From Nitrospirota bacterium (GTDB taxonomy: Bacteria; Nitrospirota; Leptospirillia; Leptospirillales; Leptospirillaceae): 5,080 bases of DNA. Shown here in pieces: positions 1 through 5,080 of this stretch (its first letter is position 1; each line of letters starts with the position of its first letter). The notes below the pieces were generated by a model that saw nothing but the letters and a program-made list of their open reading frames with translations, did no database searches and was not told where the DNA came from. The stretch lies in assembly GCA_021828525.1 (NCBI GenBank), contig JAJZGM010000106.1, forward strand, positions 1 through 5,080, read 5' to 3'. A program made the translations under genes and the position numbers.

Positions 1-1234
1 GAAGGAGGAGGGCGGGCTCGCGCACAAGGTCGAGGCCTGTGAGGCGTCCGGTGAGAAGGGTCAGGACGATGCCTGTGGCCAGGGCCAGAAACATCCGGCC
101 CGGGGGTCCCCCCATCCGGGGGGAGAGGGACAGCTCCGGGCCCCGGAAGGGCTCGACCACGCTTCCCGACGACAGAAAGGCGTGGGCCTTGTAAAGGGAA
201 TGGGCGAGGATGTGCATGACGGCCACGCTGTAGAGCCCGAGAGCACACTCAAGGAGCATGAATCCCATCTGGGCGCAGGTCGACCAGGCGAGCGCCCCCT
301 TGATGTCGCTTGCAATCATCATGGCCAGGGCGGAGACGACGATGGTCGCCATCGCATTGGCGATGAGAAGGTCCCGAAACCCCGTCGGAAGGGAGAGGAG
401 AGGGGCCAATCTGAGGTAGAGAAAGGTTCCGGAGTAAATGAGCCCGGCGTGCATGAGGGCCGAGACCGGGGTGGGGGCCTCCATCACCTGGATGAGCCAG
501 CCCTGGAGGGGAAACTGGGCGCTCTTCGAGACCACGGCCAGAAAGAGGAGGGCTGCGGCCAGCAAAAGGGAAGGGGAGAGCTCCGTCCGGCCGGAGAGGG
601 CGGAGGCCAGTCCCGAAAAACGGTCGGTCGAAAGGCTCCGGGACACCAGGACGAAGCCTCCCAGAAGGGCCAGGTCGGCGATTCTGTGCAGAAAGAACTT
701 TTTCCGGGCGGCCAGGCGGGCCTTCGGCCGGTCGGGATAGAAGACGAGCAGCCGGTGGAGGCAGAGGCCCTTTGCGACCCAGGAGAGAAAGAAGGCCCAG
801 ATGTTGTCCACGACGACCATGGTGAAGAAGAATCCCAGCGTCAGGCTCATGAACTGCATGAAGCGGCCCTCTCCCGGCTCCCCGTCCAGGTAGCGCTCCG
901 AAAACCGGACGACGGCCAACCCCACGAAGGCCACGAGAAGCGACATCGCAAGGCTCAGGGGATTGACCCCCACCCGGACCTCGAAGGCCCCCAGCCCTGC
1001 CGGAAGGGGAAGGGAGAGCCAGGTGATCGTGCGGGAGAACCCCAGGGCATAGGTGGCCAGGGCCAAAAGGGCCGAGACCATGGCAAAGGCGGCCGAGGCC
1101 GTCGTGGCCGTTTTCATGAGACGGGGATGGCGATCCGCGCTCCCGAGGGCCCCGAGGATCCCCGTCGCCAGAAGGGGCCAGGGAAGGACCAGAAGGAAGG
1201 CCGAGGCGGCCGAAGCGGTGGCAACAGAGATCAT
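1..1234 (-). CDS. dabB: DabB-like NuoL-family proton-conducting membrane subunit (3' end off the left edge)
   Basis: An uninterrupted frame of 411 codons read from the minus strand; the C-terminus lies beyond position 1. It is a polytopic membrane protein of the complex I NuoL/MrpA antiporter family. Family hallmarks are SKSAQFPLQGWL (235-246), MEAPTPVSALMHAG (251-264) and HSLYKAHAFLSSGS (345-358). These include the putative channel residues K237, E252, H262 and K349. The segments LHRLLVFYPDRP (159-170) and ARKKFFLHRIADLALL (176-191) are what I recall as typical of DabB rather than respiratory NuoL. In characterised systems DabB pairs with DabA (DUF2309) at the cytoplasmic membrane. It couples cation flux to one-way CO2 hydration, which accumulates bicarbonate. 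The ATG at 1234 is supported by AAAGGAG (1241-1247), 6 nt upstream. DabA would be expected just past the left edge but is not seen. A sigma-54 promoter precedes the gene. Alternatives are a NuoL/HyfB-type subunit of another complex. The family call is firm and the DabB assignment is likely. Confidence 0.85.
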   Translation of the reverse strand, partial: MISVATASAASAFLLVLPWPLLATGILGALGSADRHPRLMKTATTASAAFAMVSALLALATYALGFSRTITWLSLPLPAGLGAFEVRVGVNPLSLAMSLLVAFVGLAVVRFSERYLDGEPGEGRFMQFMSLTLGFFFTMVVVDNIWAFFLSWVAKGLCLHRLLVFYPDRPKARLAARKKFFLHRIADLALLGGFVLVSRSLSTDRFSGLASALSGRTELSPSLLLAAALLFLAVVSKSAQFPLQGWLIQVMEAPTPVSALMHAGLIYSGTFLYLRLAPLLSLPTGFRDLLIANAMATIVVSALAMMIASDIKGALAWSTCAQMGFMLLECALGLYSVAVMHILAHSLYKAHAFLSSGSVVEPFRGPELSLSPRMGGPPGRMFLALATGIVLTLLTGRLTGLDLVREPALLL

Positions 1235-1309
1235 GTCGGTCTCCTTTGAAACAGGTGGCCCCTTGCCGGGAGTCCGGTCAGACAAACGGAAAGAGTGTCC
1301 CCTGACAAT

Positions 1310-1325
1310 AGCAATCATCGTGCCA
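1310..1325 (-). promoter_or_regulatory. Sigma-54 (RpoN) -24/-12 promoter of the dabB-like gene
   Basis: On the minus strand the sequence reads TTGGCACG-ATGA-TTGCTA, which matches the established sigma-54 consensus TGGCACG-N4-TTGCW at every position. The -24 GG lies at 1324-1323 and the -12 GC at 1312-1311. This predicts a transcription start near 1299 and a leader of about 65 nt before the ATG at 1234. The orientation and distance fit the dabB-like gene, and no other gene in the window could use it. A sigma-54 promoter requires an AAA+ enhancer-binding activator; none is encoded in the window. A candidate upstream activator site is present at 1405-1426. Confidence 0.82.
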
Positions 1326-1346
1326 ATTAATAAAAATAATATTCAT

Positions 1347-1365
1347 GACAACTTATAAATTTGTC
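1347..1365. promoter_or_regulatory. Imperfect dyad GACAA-N9-TTGTC in AT-rich promoter DNA
   Basis: Five-base inverted arms, GACAA (1347-1351) and TTGTC (1361-1365), flank a 9-base AT-rich spacer. The centre lies near -57 relative to the predicted sigma-54 start. The dyad is embedded in a very AT-rich stretch (about 1325-1376) that stands out from the GC-rich surroundings. It could bind a second regulator, or simply be part of bendable DNA between activator and promoter. I found no clean match to the IHF consensus. Short arms make a chance occurrence quite possible. Confidence 0.3.
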
Positions 1366-1404
1366 GACTTAAAATCTCTCGTGAGCTCCCTCTCAGGGCC
1401 TCGA

Positions 1405-1426
1405 AAATGTGCGCATGCGCACATTT
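1405..1426. promoter_or_regulatory. Perfect 22-bp palindrome; candidate enhancer-binding-protein site (TGT-N10-ACA)
   Basis: The half-site AAATGTGCGCA is followed immediately by its exact reverse complement. The core reads TGT-GCGCATGCGC-ACA, the TGT-N10-ACA form described for NifA-type upstream activator sequences. Its centre is about 116 bp upstream of the predicted sigma-54 start, within the usual range for such sites. The sequence, the symmetry and the spacing are seen directly; the identity of the binding protein is inferred. An alternative is a cruciform or hairpin acting as a terminator for the genes arriving from the right. Only four Ts follow on the minus strand, however, and two of the paired bases are shared with that run. 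Confidence 0.65.
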
Positions 1427-1688
1427 CGGTCCGGGGGATCAAAAAGGGGGGAACGGGGAGGAATGGGGAAAACCGGTCTTCAAAAAGCGCTGTGGGAGCC
1501 GGATTGGCCGGTTGGGGGGGGGAGAGGCGCGAGAGGCTCTCCTATGGCTCAAAAACGGAGAGACGGAGATCAAGGCGGGGGATCAAGACCGGAAAACTTC
1601 AGGTATCTGGCGGGAGCCGGCGTGACGGGGGAATCGTCTTGAGCCTTGGCGGAGGGCGGGGACCGGTCTCTCCCTCCCTGTCTCTCTG
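1427..1688. other. Gene-free, G-rich stretch upstream of the palindrome
   Basis: No frame here has a ribosome binding site with protein-like composition. The plus strand carries G-runs at 1433-1437, 1446-1451, 1455-1458 and 1465-1468. This is close to a quadruplex pattern, but one loop is 8 nt. A run of nine Gs lies at 1514-1522. Short words recur: GGGGGATCAA at 1433 and 1577, GGGAGCCGG at 1494 and 1612, and ACCGGTCT at 1472 and 1662. A possible 6-bp hairpin (1651-1656 with 1672-1677) follows the stop of the gene ending at 1689, but it lacks a T tract. I see no confident intrinsic terminator. Confidence 0.4.
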
Positions 1689-1925
1689 TCAGAGGGCCAC
1701 CAGGCAGCGCACCAGTCCGGCATAGTAGCAGCAGCGGTCGTCGTTTAAATCGTTGAAGAAGAGTCTCTCCTGACCGTCTTCGAAAAGGATCAGGACGAAG
1801 CAGGCGCCGCCGGCAACGGAGGACTCCCGGGTCTCGATGACCCGTCCCGTTCCCCACTCCGGATAGTCCCGGTGGCGCACCCGCTCTTCGCGCCGCAGAT
1901 ATCGGCGCACGCCGGATTCGATCAT
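1689..1925 (-). CDS. Small DUF3553-like protein (78 aa)
   Basis: A short soluble protein. Its centre, RVRHRDYPEWGTGRVIE (about 15-31), followed by FVLILFEDGQERLFF (about 43-57), resembles DUF3553. In that family a 'VRHP..PDWGxGxV' strand is followed by a 'V.FE..G' strand in a small SH3/CarD-like beta barrel of unknown function. The C-terminal tail, with CCYYAGLVRCLVAL and three cysteines, has no match I recognise. Its ATG overlaps the TGA of the upstream TPR gene as ATGA (1922-1925). This suggests translational coupling and makes it the last gene of the serS string. The start is fixed by that overlap, since no separate strong Shine-Dalgarno is needed. The family call is from pattern only and moderately sure; there is no basis for a specific function. 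Confidence 0.7.
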   Translation of the reverse strand: MIESGVRRYLRREERVRHRDYPEWGTGRVIETRESSVAGGACFVLILFEDGQERLFFNDLNDDRCCYYAGLVRCLVAL

Positions 1926-2599
1926 TGGTGGACTGCCCTGGGATTGAAGGTTTGGGCCCGGGCCTGGTAGAAGGAGCTTTCTGGACAGAGCGAAAGCGCC
2001 GCCGCAAGGGAGCTCCGGGCGCCGGGACGGCCGAGCCGGTGCCGGGCGATGCCGATCCAGGAGAGGATCCGGGGATCCCCCGGACGAAGGGCGTTGGCCC
2101 GTTCGAATTCCTTAAGAGCCTTGGCGACCGACCCTCCCACGAACCAGGGCTTGAAATAGAGCTCAAGACCCTTCGACAGATGCGCCTCGGGATTTTTGGA
2201 ATCGAGGGAGAGCGCCCGGTCGTTCTGGATCTCGGCCTTTTTGCCGTAGGGCATGCCGGCGGGGAATCCCTTGTACAAAACCATCAGAAGGTCCCGCTCC
2301 CCGGCCAGGGCGTGGAGGGTTGAATCCCCCGGATGCTCCGACATGAGACGCCGGGCCTCCCGTCCGGCACGGACCAGAGCCTTCTCCCCGACATTTTGAC
2401 GACCCGGGATCTCCCTCACCGTCCGGGCCACCAGAAGAAGGGCCCGGAGGTCCGCCTCCGACGGGCGAGCCTCCCTCGCAGGCGGAAGACGGGCTGTGGC
2501 GGGGCCAGGGCAGGCGGGAGAGACCTTTGAAAGGGCTTCGGCCAGAGAGAGATTGGCGGAGGTGAGGAGGAGAAGAACGGCCAGAAAAGATCGGAGCAT
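1922..2599 (-). CDS. Exported tetratricopeptide-repeat protein (225 aa)
   Basis: The N-terminus is a typical Sec signal peptide: Arg at residue 3, a hydrophobic stretch FLAVLLLLTSANL, and a likely cleavage after Ser-Leu-Ala (about 20/21). The product is therefore periplasmic or surface-directed. The mature part is helical. TPR-like units lie at about 122-149, 153-176 and 177-208. The clearest is VGGSVAKALKEFERANALRP, with the GG-x(3)-KAL-x(2)-FE-A-x-LRP pattern common in this repeat class. TPR domains mediate protein contacts; the partner is unknown. ATG at 2599 is chosen, and a GTG immediately before it (2602) is an alternative that adds one residue. Upstream Shine-Dalgarno sequence is weak, but the preceding gene stops only a few bases earlier, so reinitiation is likely. 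It overlaps the downstream gene by ATGA. I am sure it is a real gene, but its function is unassigned. Confidence 0.8.
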   Translation of the reverse strand: MLRSFLAVLLLLTSANLSLAEALSKVSPACPGPATARLPPAREARPSEADLRALLLVARTVREIPGRQNVGEKALVRAGREARRLMSEHPGDSTLHALAGERDLLMVLYKGFPAGMPYGKKAEIQNDRALSLDSKNPEAHLSKGLELYFKPWFVGGSVAKALKEFERANALRPGDPRILSWIGIARHRLGRPGARSSLAAALSLCPESSFYQARAQTFNPRAVHQ

Positions 2600-2606
2600 C
2601 ACCGGC

Positions 2607-3032
2607 TCATAGCTTCTTTTCGACCAGGATCTGGGGCAGGAGGGAGGCGATCTGGGAGCGGTGGATCACATGCTCGAACCCTGCCTTCTGGGCCTGGCGC
2701 TTGGATTCAAGGTCCGTATGGAAGGTGATGGCGATGAGCTTGGGGTGGCTGCCGGCCGACCCCGCCTCAACGATCTCGGAGAGATACTCCTTGGCCTCCT
2801 TGAGGTCGGCCACCACCGCCCGGACGGAGAGATCCTCCGAGACGGTGTTGTAGACCTGGGCGGGCGTCACCGCCTTGGAGGAGAATCCCGCCTTCTGGAC
2901 GGCCTGGGAGACCATGGTCCCCAGAAAGATGTCCCGTCCCACGAAAAGGACCAAACCCATCTGACCCTTCGGGCCGCTGTCGCTCATCGGGAGGCCCATT
3001 TCTTTGTTTCCTCTTTCGCCATCTGTCGTCAT
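2607..3032 (-). CDS. Degenerate response-regulator receiver-like protein (141 aa)
   Basis: After a polar N-terminal tail of about 25 residues, the sequence follows the alternating beta/alpha pattern of a CheY-type receiver. Strand 1 is GLVLFVGRD (26-34), strand 3 is RAVVADL (71-77), strand 4 is KLIAITFHTD (98-107) and strand 5 is HVIHRS (121-126). D76 fits the phospho-acceptor position and T103 the conserved Thr/Ser. The acidic pair after strand 1 is reduced to D34, and the switch lysine appears as R125. It may therefore be weakly phosphorylated or phosphorylation-independent. There is no output domain. The ATG at 3032 overlaps the serS stop as ATGA and has GGAG 5 nt upstream. An internal ATG at codon 12, with AGAGGA ahead of it, is a possible alternative start. 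The fold assignment is inferred from pattern; partner kinase and target are unknown. Confidence 0.7.
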   Translation of the reverse strand: MTTDGERGNKEMGLPMSDSGPKGQMGLVLFVGRDIFLGTMVSQAVQKAGFSSKAVTPAQVYNTVSEDLSVRAVVADLKEAKEYLSEIVEAGSAGSHPKLIAITFHTDLESKRQAQKAGFEHVIHRSQIASLLPQILVEKKL

Positions 3033-4360
3033 CCTTTCTCCCGGGACGGCCCGGTCAGCGGGACAGAGTCCCGAGGGTCAAGATAGGTCACCCCGCCCAT
3101 GTAGGGGATCAGCGCCTCCGGAATCCGGACTCCCCCCTCCTCTGTCTGGTAATTCTCGAAGAGGGCGGCCAGGGTCCGGCCGATGGCCAGACCCGACCCG
3201 TTCAAGGTATGGAGAAGCTGGACCTTCCGGTCCTCCGAACGCCGGTAGCGGATCTGTCCGCGCCGGGCCTGGAAGTCCATGAAGTTCGAGCAGGAGGAGA
3301 TTTCCCGGTAGCGGCCCTGGGAGGGGAACCAGACCTCGATGTCGTAGGTCTTGGCCGAGGAGAAGCCCAGGTCTCCCGTACAGAGGGCGATCACCCGGTA
3401 GGGAAGCCCCAGTCTGGAAAGGATCTGGGCGGCATCCTCCGTCAGGATCTCGAGATCGGAGAAGGAGCGCTCGGGGGCCGAGAACCAGACCAGCTCCACC
3501 TTGTCGAACTGGTGCTGCCGGATGAGCCCGCGGGTGTCCTTTCCCGCCGCCCCTGCCTCCCGCCGGAAACAGGCCGTGTAGGCGCAAAACTTTAAAGGCA
3601 GGGCCGACTCCTCGACAATCTCCCCCCGGAGCGTGTTCGTGACCGGAACCTCCGCCGTGGGAATCAGGTAGAGATCGTCGGAGGCGACATGAAAGAGCTC
3701 CTCCCGGAATTTCGGCAGCTGGCCTGTGGTCCGAAGGCTCTCGGGAAGAACAAGATAGGGAACCGAAAGCTCCCGGTAGGGGGCCTGCCCGTCCGGCCGC
3801 CTGGCGGTGTGACAGTCGAGCATGAAGGAGACCAGGGCGCGTTCGAGGCGGGCTCCGGCGCCGGAGAGAAGGGAAAACCTGGCCCCCGACATCCGGGCCG
3901 CCCGGTCGAAGTCGAGGACGCCCAGGGCCGCTCCGATCTCCCAATGGGGTTTCGGCAGGAAGCCGAAGGCGGGGGGATCCCCCTTCCGGCGGACTTCGGG
4001 GTTGTCGTTCTCGTCCTTTCCCGGGGGGACGCTCTCGTGGGGCAGGTTCGGGAGGGCCAGCCACTGCTCCTCCCGCCGGGCCTCGAGGGTCCGTTTCCGC
4101 TCCTCGGCCGCCTCGATGGCCCCGTTCACGGAACGGACCAGGGCCTCGATCTCCTCGGTCGGCTCCTTTCGGCGCTTTCTCTGGCCGATCTCGGCGGAGA
4201 GGGTGTTGCGCTTCTCCCGAAGCGCCTCCCACTCCCGGACCGCGCCGAACCATTCGGCGTCGAGATCGAGGAGGGCCCGCATGTCCACGGAAAGGCCGCG
4301 GGAGAGAAAGGCCCGCAGGGCCGCCTCGGGGTCCTTCAGAATCCGGTTTCTGTCGAGCAT
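3029..4360 (-). CDS. serS: Seryl-tRNA synthetase (443 aa)
   Basis: Class II aminoacyl-tRNA synthetase that charges tRNA-Ser (and tRNA-Sec where present) with serine using ATP, in the cytoplasm. The N-terminal region (about 30-100) is the charged helical arm that forms the antiparallel coiled coil for the tRNA long variable arm. Motif 1 lies around 159-182 (ARFSLLSGAGARLERAL). The serine-binding TAEVPVTN loop is at 235-242. Motif 2 is FRREAGAAGKDTRGLIRQHQ (265-284), followed by FDKVE. SNFMDFQARR is at 358-367. Motif 3 is NGSGLAIGRTLAALFENYQ (387-405). All signatures are intact. The length is slightly above the usual 420-430 aa because of a short C-terminal tail. The start is placed at ATG 4360, where MLDRNRILKDPE begins, with AGGGAGA a few bases upstream; a frame extension to 4435 is rejected. 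It heads a string of coupled minus-strand genes. Confidence 0.97.
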   Translation of the reverse strand: MLDRNRILKDPEAALRAFLSRGLSVDMRALLDLDAEWFGAVREWEALREKRNTLSAEIGQRKRRKEPTEEIEALVRSVNGAIEAAEERKRTLEARREEQWLALPNLPHESVPPGKDENDNPEVRRKGDPPAFGFLPKPHWEIGAALGVLDFDRAARMSGARFSLLSGAGARLERALVSFMLDCHTARRPDGQAPYRELSVPYLVLPESLRTTGQLPKFREELFHVASDDLYLIPTAEVPVTNTLRGEIVEESALPLKFCAYTACFRREAGAAGKDTRGLIRQHQFDKVELVWFSAPERSFSDLEILTEDAAQILSRLGLPYRVIALCTGDLGFSSAKTYDIEVWFPSQGRYREISSCSNFMDFQARRGQIRYRRSEDRKVQLLHTLNGSGLAIGRTLAALFENYQTEEGGVRIPEALIPYMGGVTYLDPRDSVPLTGPSREKG

Positions 4361-4398
4361 CGTTCTCCCTGATGAATGAAGATCCGGGACCCGTCTGT

Positions 4399-4421
4399 TC
4401 CCGGGTTCCTGCTTCCCGGGA
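4399..4421 (-). other. GC-only hairpin in the serS leader
   Basis: The inverted arms TCCCGGG (4399-4405) and CCCGGGA (4415-4421) can form a 7-bp stem with a 9-base loop. It lies between the predicted serS promoter and its start codon, so it would be in the 5' leader RNA. No T tract follows, so it does not look like an attenuator. The arms are also CCCGGG palindromes and near-direct repeats, so the structure may be incidental to GC-rich composition. Confidence 0.3.
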
Positions 4422-4441
4422 TTTCCCCGGCCCACCTCTTC

Positions 4442-4470
4442 ATTCTAACCGCATCGGAGGCTGATTAAAA
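4442..4470 (-). promoter_or_regulatory. Possible sigma-70-type promoter for serS
   Basis: On the minus strand, TAGAAT (4447-4442) matches five of six -10 consensus bases. A 17-base spacer separates it from TTTTAA (4470-4465), which is only a half-match to the -35 box. The predicted start is near 4434, about 75 bases ahead of the serS ATG. The spacing is ideal but the -35 is weak, so this is tentative. It is the best candidate I found in the divergent region. Confidence 0.35.
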
Positions 4471-4541
4471 GGCGTGATTCCTGCCTGCGGCCGCCCTCGA
4501 TTATTTCGGGATTTTGAGGCACAATCAGGAGGAAAAGAACG

Positions 4542-4580
4542 TTGTCCACCCCTCACTTCACTCAAGGAGTCCTTTCATGA
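4542..4580 (+). CDS. Possible 12-codon leader ORF ahead of the host-attachment gene
   Basis: A full AGGAGG (4527-4532) stands 9 nt before a TTG. Reading from this TTG gives 12 codons (M/L-STPHFTQGVLS) and then TGA at 4578-4580. That stop overlaps the ATG of the next gene (4577-4579) as ATGA. The AAGGAG of the downstream gene lies inside this small frame. The arrangement would let ribosomes on the leader control initiation at the main gene. The strong Shine-Dalgarno has no other evident client. The peptide is too short to test by composition and starts with TTG, so this is only a candidate. Confidence 0.35.
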   Translation: MSTPHFTQGVLS

Positions 4581-5023
4581 CAACCACGTGGATTCTCGTC
4601 GCCAACGCCACCAACGCCCTTCTCTGGATCAGCCGGGGAACAGGCCAGGACCTCGAGCTCGAACGCCGCTTCGAACACCCGGAAGGCCGTCTGAAGAACG
4701 GGGAGATCGCAAGCGACGCCGGGGGACGCAACGCCACGCCGGCCGGACAGGGATCCCGGCCCGCCACCCAGTGGGGGACCTCTCCGCGGGAGGCGGAAGC
4801 GGAGAAGTTCGCCCGCGAACTCGTCCGGGAACTCTCCTCCGGCCTCTCCGCCAGGAAGTTCGACCGGCTTCTCCTGGCCGCTCCTCCGGACTTCATGGGA
4901 AAGATCCGCGAATCACTCGACAACCGGCTCCAGGAAAAGGTGGCGGCAACGGTGGTCCGCGACTACACGATCCTCACGGCCAAGGAGCTCCGGGAGAAGC
5001 TCTCGGGGGTCCTTCTGGTCTGA
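4577..5023 (+). CDS. Host attachment family protein (148 aa)
   Basis: A small soluble protein with the pattern of the 'protein required for attachment to host cells' family. It begins with the strand TTTWILVANATNALLWIS (2-19). A variable, Gly-rich polar middle (about 36-70) follows. It ends with FDRLLLAAPPDFMGKIRESL (95-114) and VVRDYTILTAKELREKL (126-142). The fold is related to archaeo-eukaryotic release-factor-like (eRF1-type) domains, as far as I recall. Despite the name, its biochemical role is not established, and it is common in free-living bacteria. ATG at 4577 is chosen because AAGGAG (4564-4569) sits 7 nt upstream; a TTG-initiated extension to 4514 is rejected. It is transcribed divergently from serS and may be preceded by a coupled 12-codon leader ORF. 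No convincing -35/-10 pair was found for it. Confidence 0.88.
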   Translation: MTTTWILVANATNALLWISRGTGQDLELERRFEHPEGRLKNGEIASDAGGRNATPAGQGSRPATQWGTSPREAEAEKFARELVRELSSGLSARKFDRLLLAAPPDFMGKIRESLDNRLQEKVAATVVRDYTILTAKELREKLSGVLLV

Positions 5024-5080
5024 CCGGGGGACTCATCCGGGACCGGGAGGCGGCGGCCCGGGGGCTCTCCGGAGACCCGG

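Noticed and set aside
182..1249. Long plus-strand open frame opposite the dabB-like gene
   Set aside because: Its translation is rich in Gly, Glu, Arg and His with no recognisable motif. The minus strand in the same region encodes a clear membrane protein with family signatures and a ribosome binding site, so this is an antisense shadow of GC-rich coding DNA.
1651..1677. Possible terminator hairpin after the last gene of the serS string
   Set aside because: The stem is only 6 bp with a 15-base loop and no T tract follows on the minus strand, so it is not convincing as an intrinsic terminator.
1345..1725. 126-codon plus-strand frame across the intergenic region
   Set aside because: There is no ribosome binding site ahead of the ATG. 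The product is Gly/Arg/Ser-rich and low in complexity, and the frame runs through the regulatory palindrome into the end of an opposite-strand gene.
3078..4253. 391-codon minus-strand frame inside serS
   Set aside because: It is an out-of-frame reading of serS, rich in Pro, Gly and Arg. All class II synthetase motifs are in the other frame.
3689..4379. Two plus-strand frames opposite serS
   Set aside because: Antisense to a fully conserved gene, with no ribosome binding site and biased, motif-free composition.
4361..4435. 25-residue N-terminal extension of serS
   Set aside because: The synthetase family begins at about MLD; the extension is not protein-like, and AGGGAGA precedes the ATG at 4360.
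5024..5080. Possible start of another gene at the right edge
   Set aside because: A plus-strand frame reads as a plausible peptide (TGGLIRDREAAARGL), but there is no ATG/GTG start with a ribosome binding site. The stretch is too short to decide strand or coding status.

Overview
This is a GC-rich bacterial window, with strong codon bias toward G/C in third positions and compact gene packing. It carries five recognisable genes. Four are on the minus strand and one is on the plus strand. A DabB-type NuoL-like subunit suggests an autotroph or other organism that accumulates inorganic carbon, such as a sulfur- or iron-oxidising chemolithotroph. That lifestyle is inferred from one gene. I cannot place the taxon; a Nitrospirota/Leptospirillum-like or proteobacterial origin would fit equally well.

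Left part (1-1234, minus): the first 411 residues of a NuoL/MrpA-family membrane protein that closely resembles DabB, the ion-translocating partner of the carbonic-anhydrase-like DabA (DUF2309). The gene runs off the left edge, where dabA would be expected next. The gene-free stretch 1235-1688 holds its control region. This contains a textbook sigma-54 promoter (TGGCACG-N4-TTGCT, minus strand, 1310-1325) and an AT-rich segment with a weak dyad (around 1330-1376). A perfect 22-bp palindrome (1405-1426) has a core that reads TGT-N10-ACA. The palindrome sits about 116 bp upstream of the predicted transcription start, where enhancer-binding activators of sigma-54 normally bind. This regulatory arrangement is the most striking thing in the window. 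The rest of the gap (1427-1688) is a G-rich stretch with short repeats and no gene I can support.

Middle (1689-4360, minus): a tight gene string that reads serS (seryl-tRNA synthetase), a degenerate receiver-like protein, an exported TPR protein and a small DUF3553-like protein. Two of the three junctions are ATGA stop/start overlaps and the third is a gap of a few bases. The genes are therefore probably cotranscribed and translationally coupled. A weak sigma-70-like promoter and a small GC hairpin lie ahead of serS.

Right part (4361-5080): a divergent intergenic region, then a plus-strand gene for a small 'host attachment' family protein (148 aa). Ahead of it is a possible 12-codon leader ORF with its own strong Shine-Dalgarno sequence, which terminates in an ATGA overlap with the gene. 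The last 57 bases cannot be assigned.
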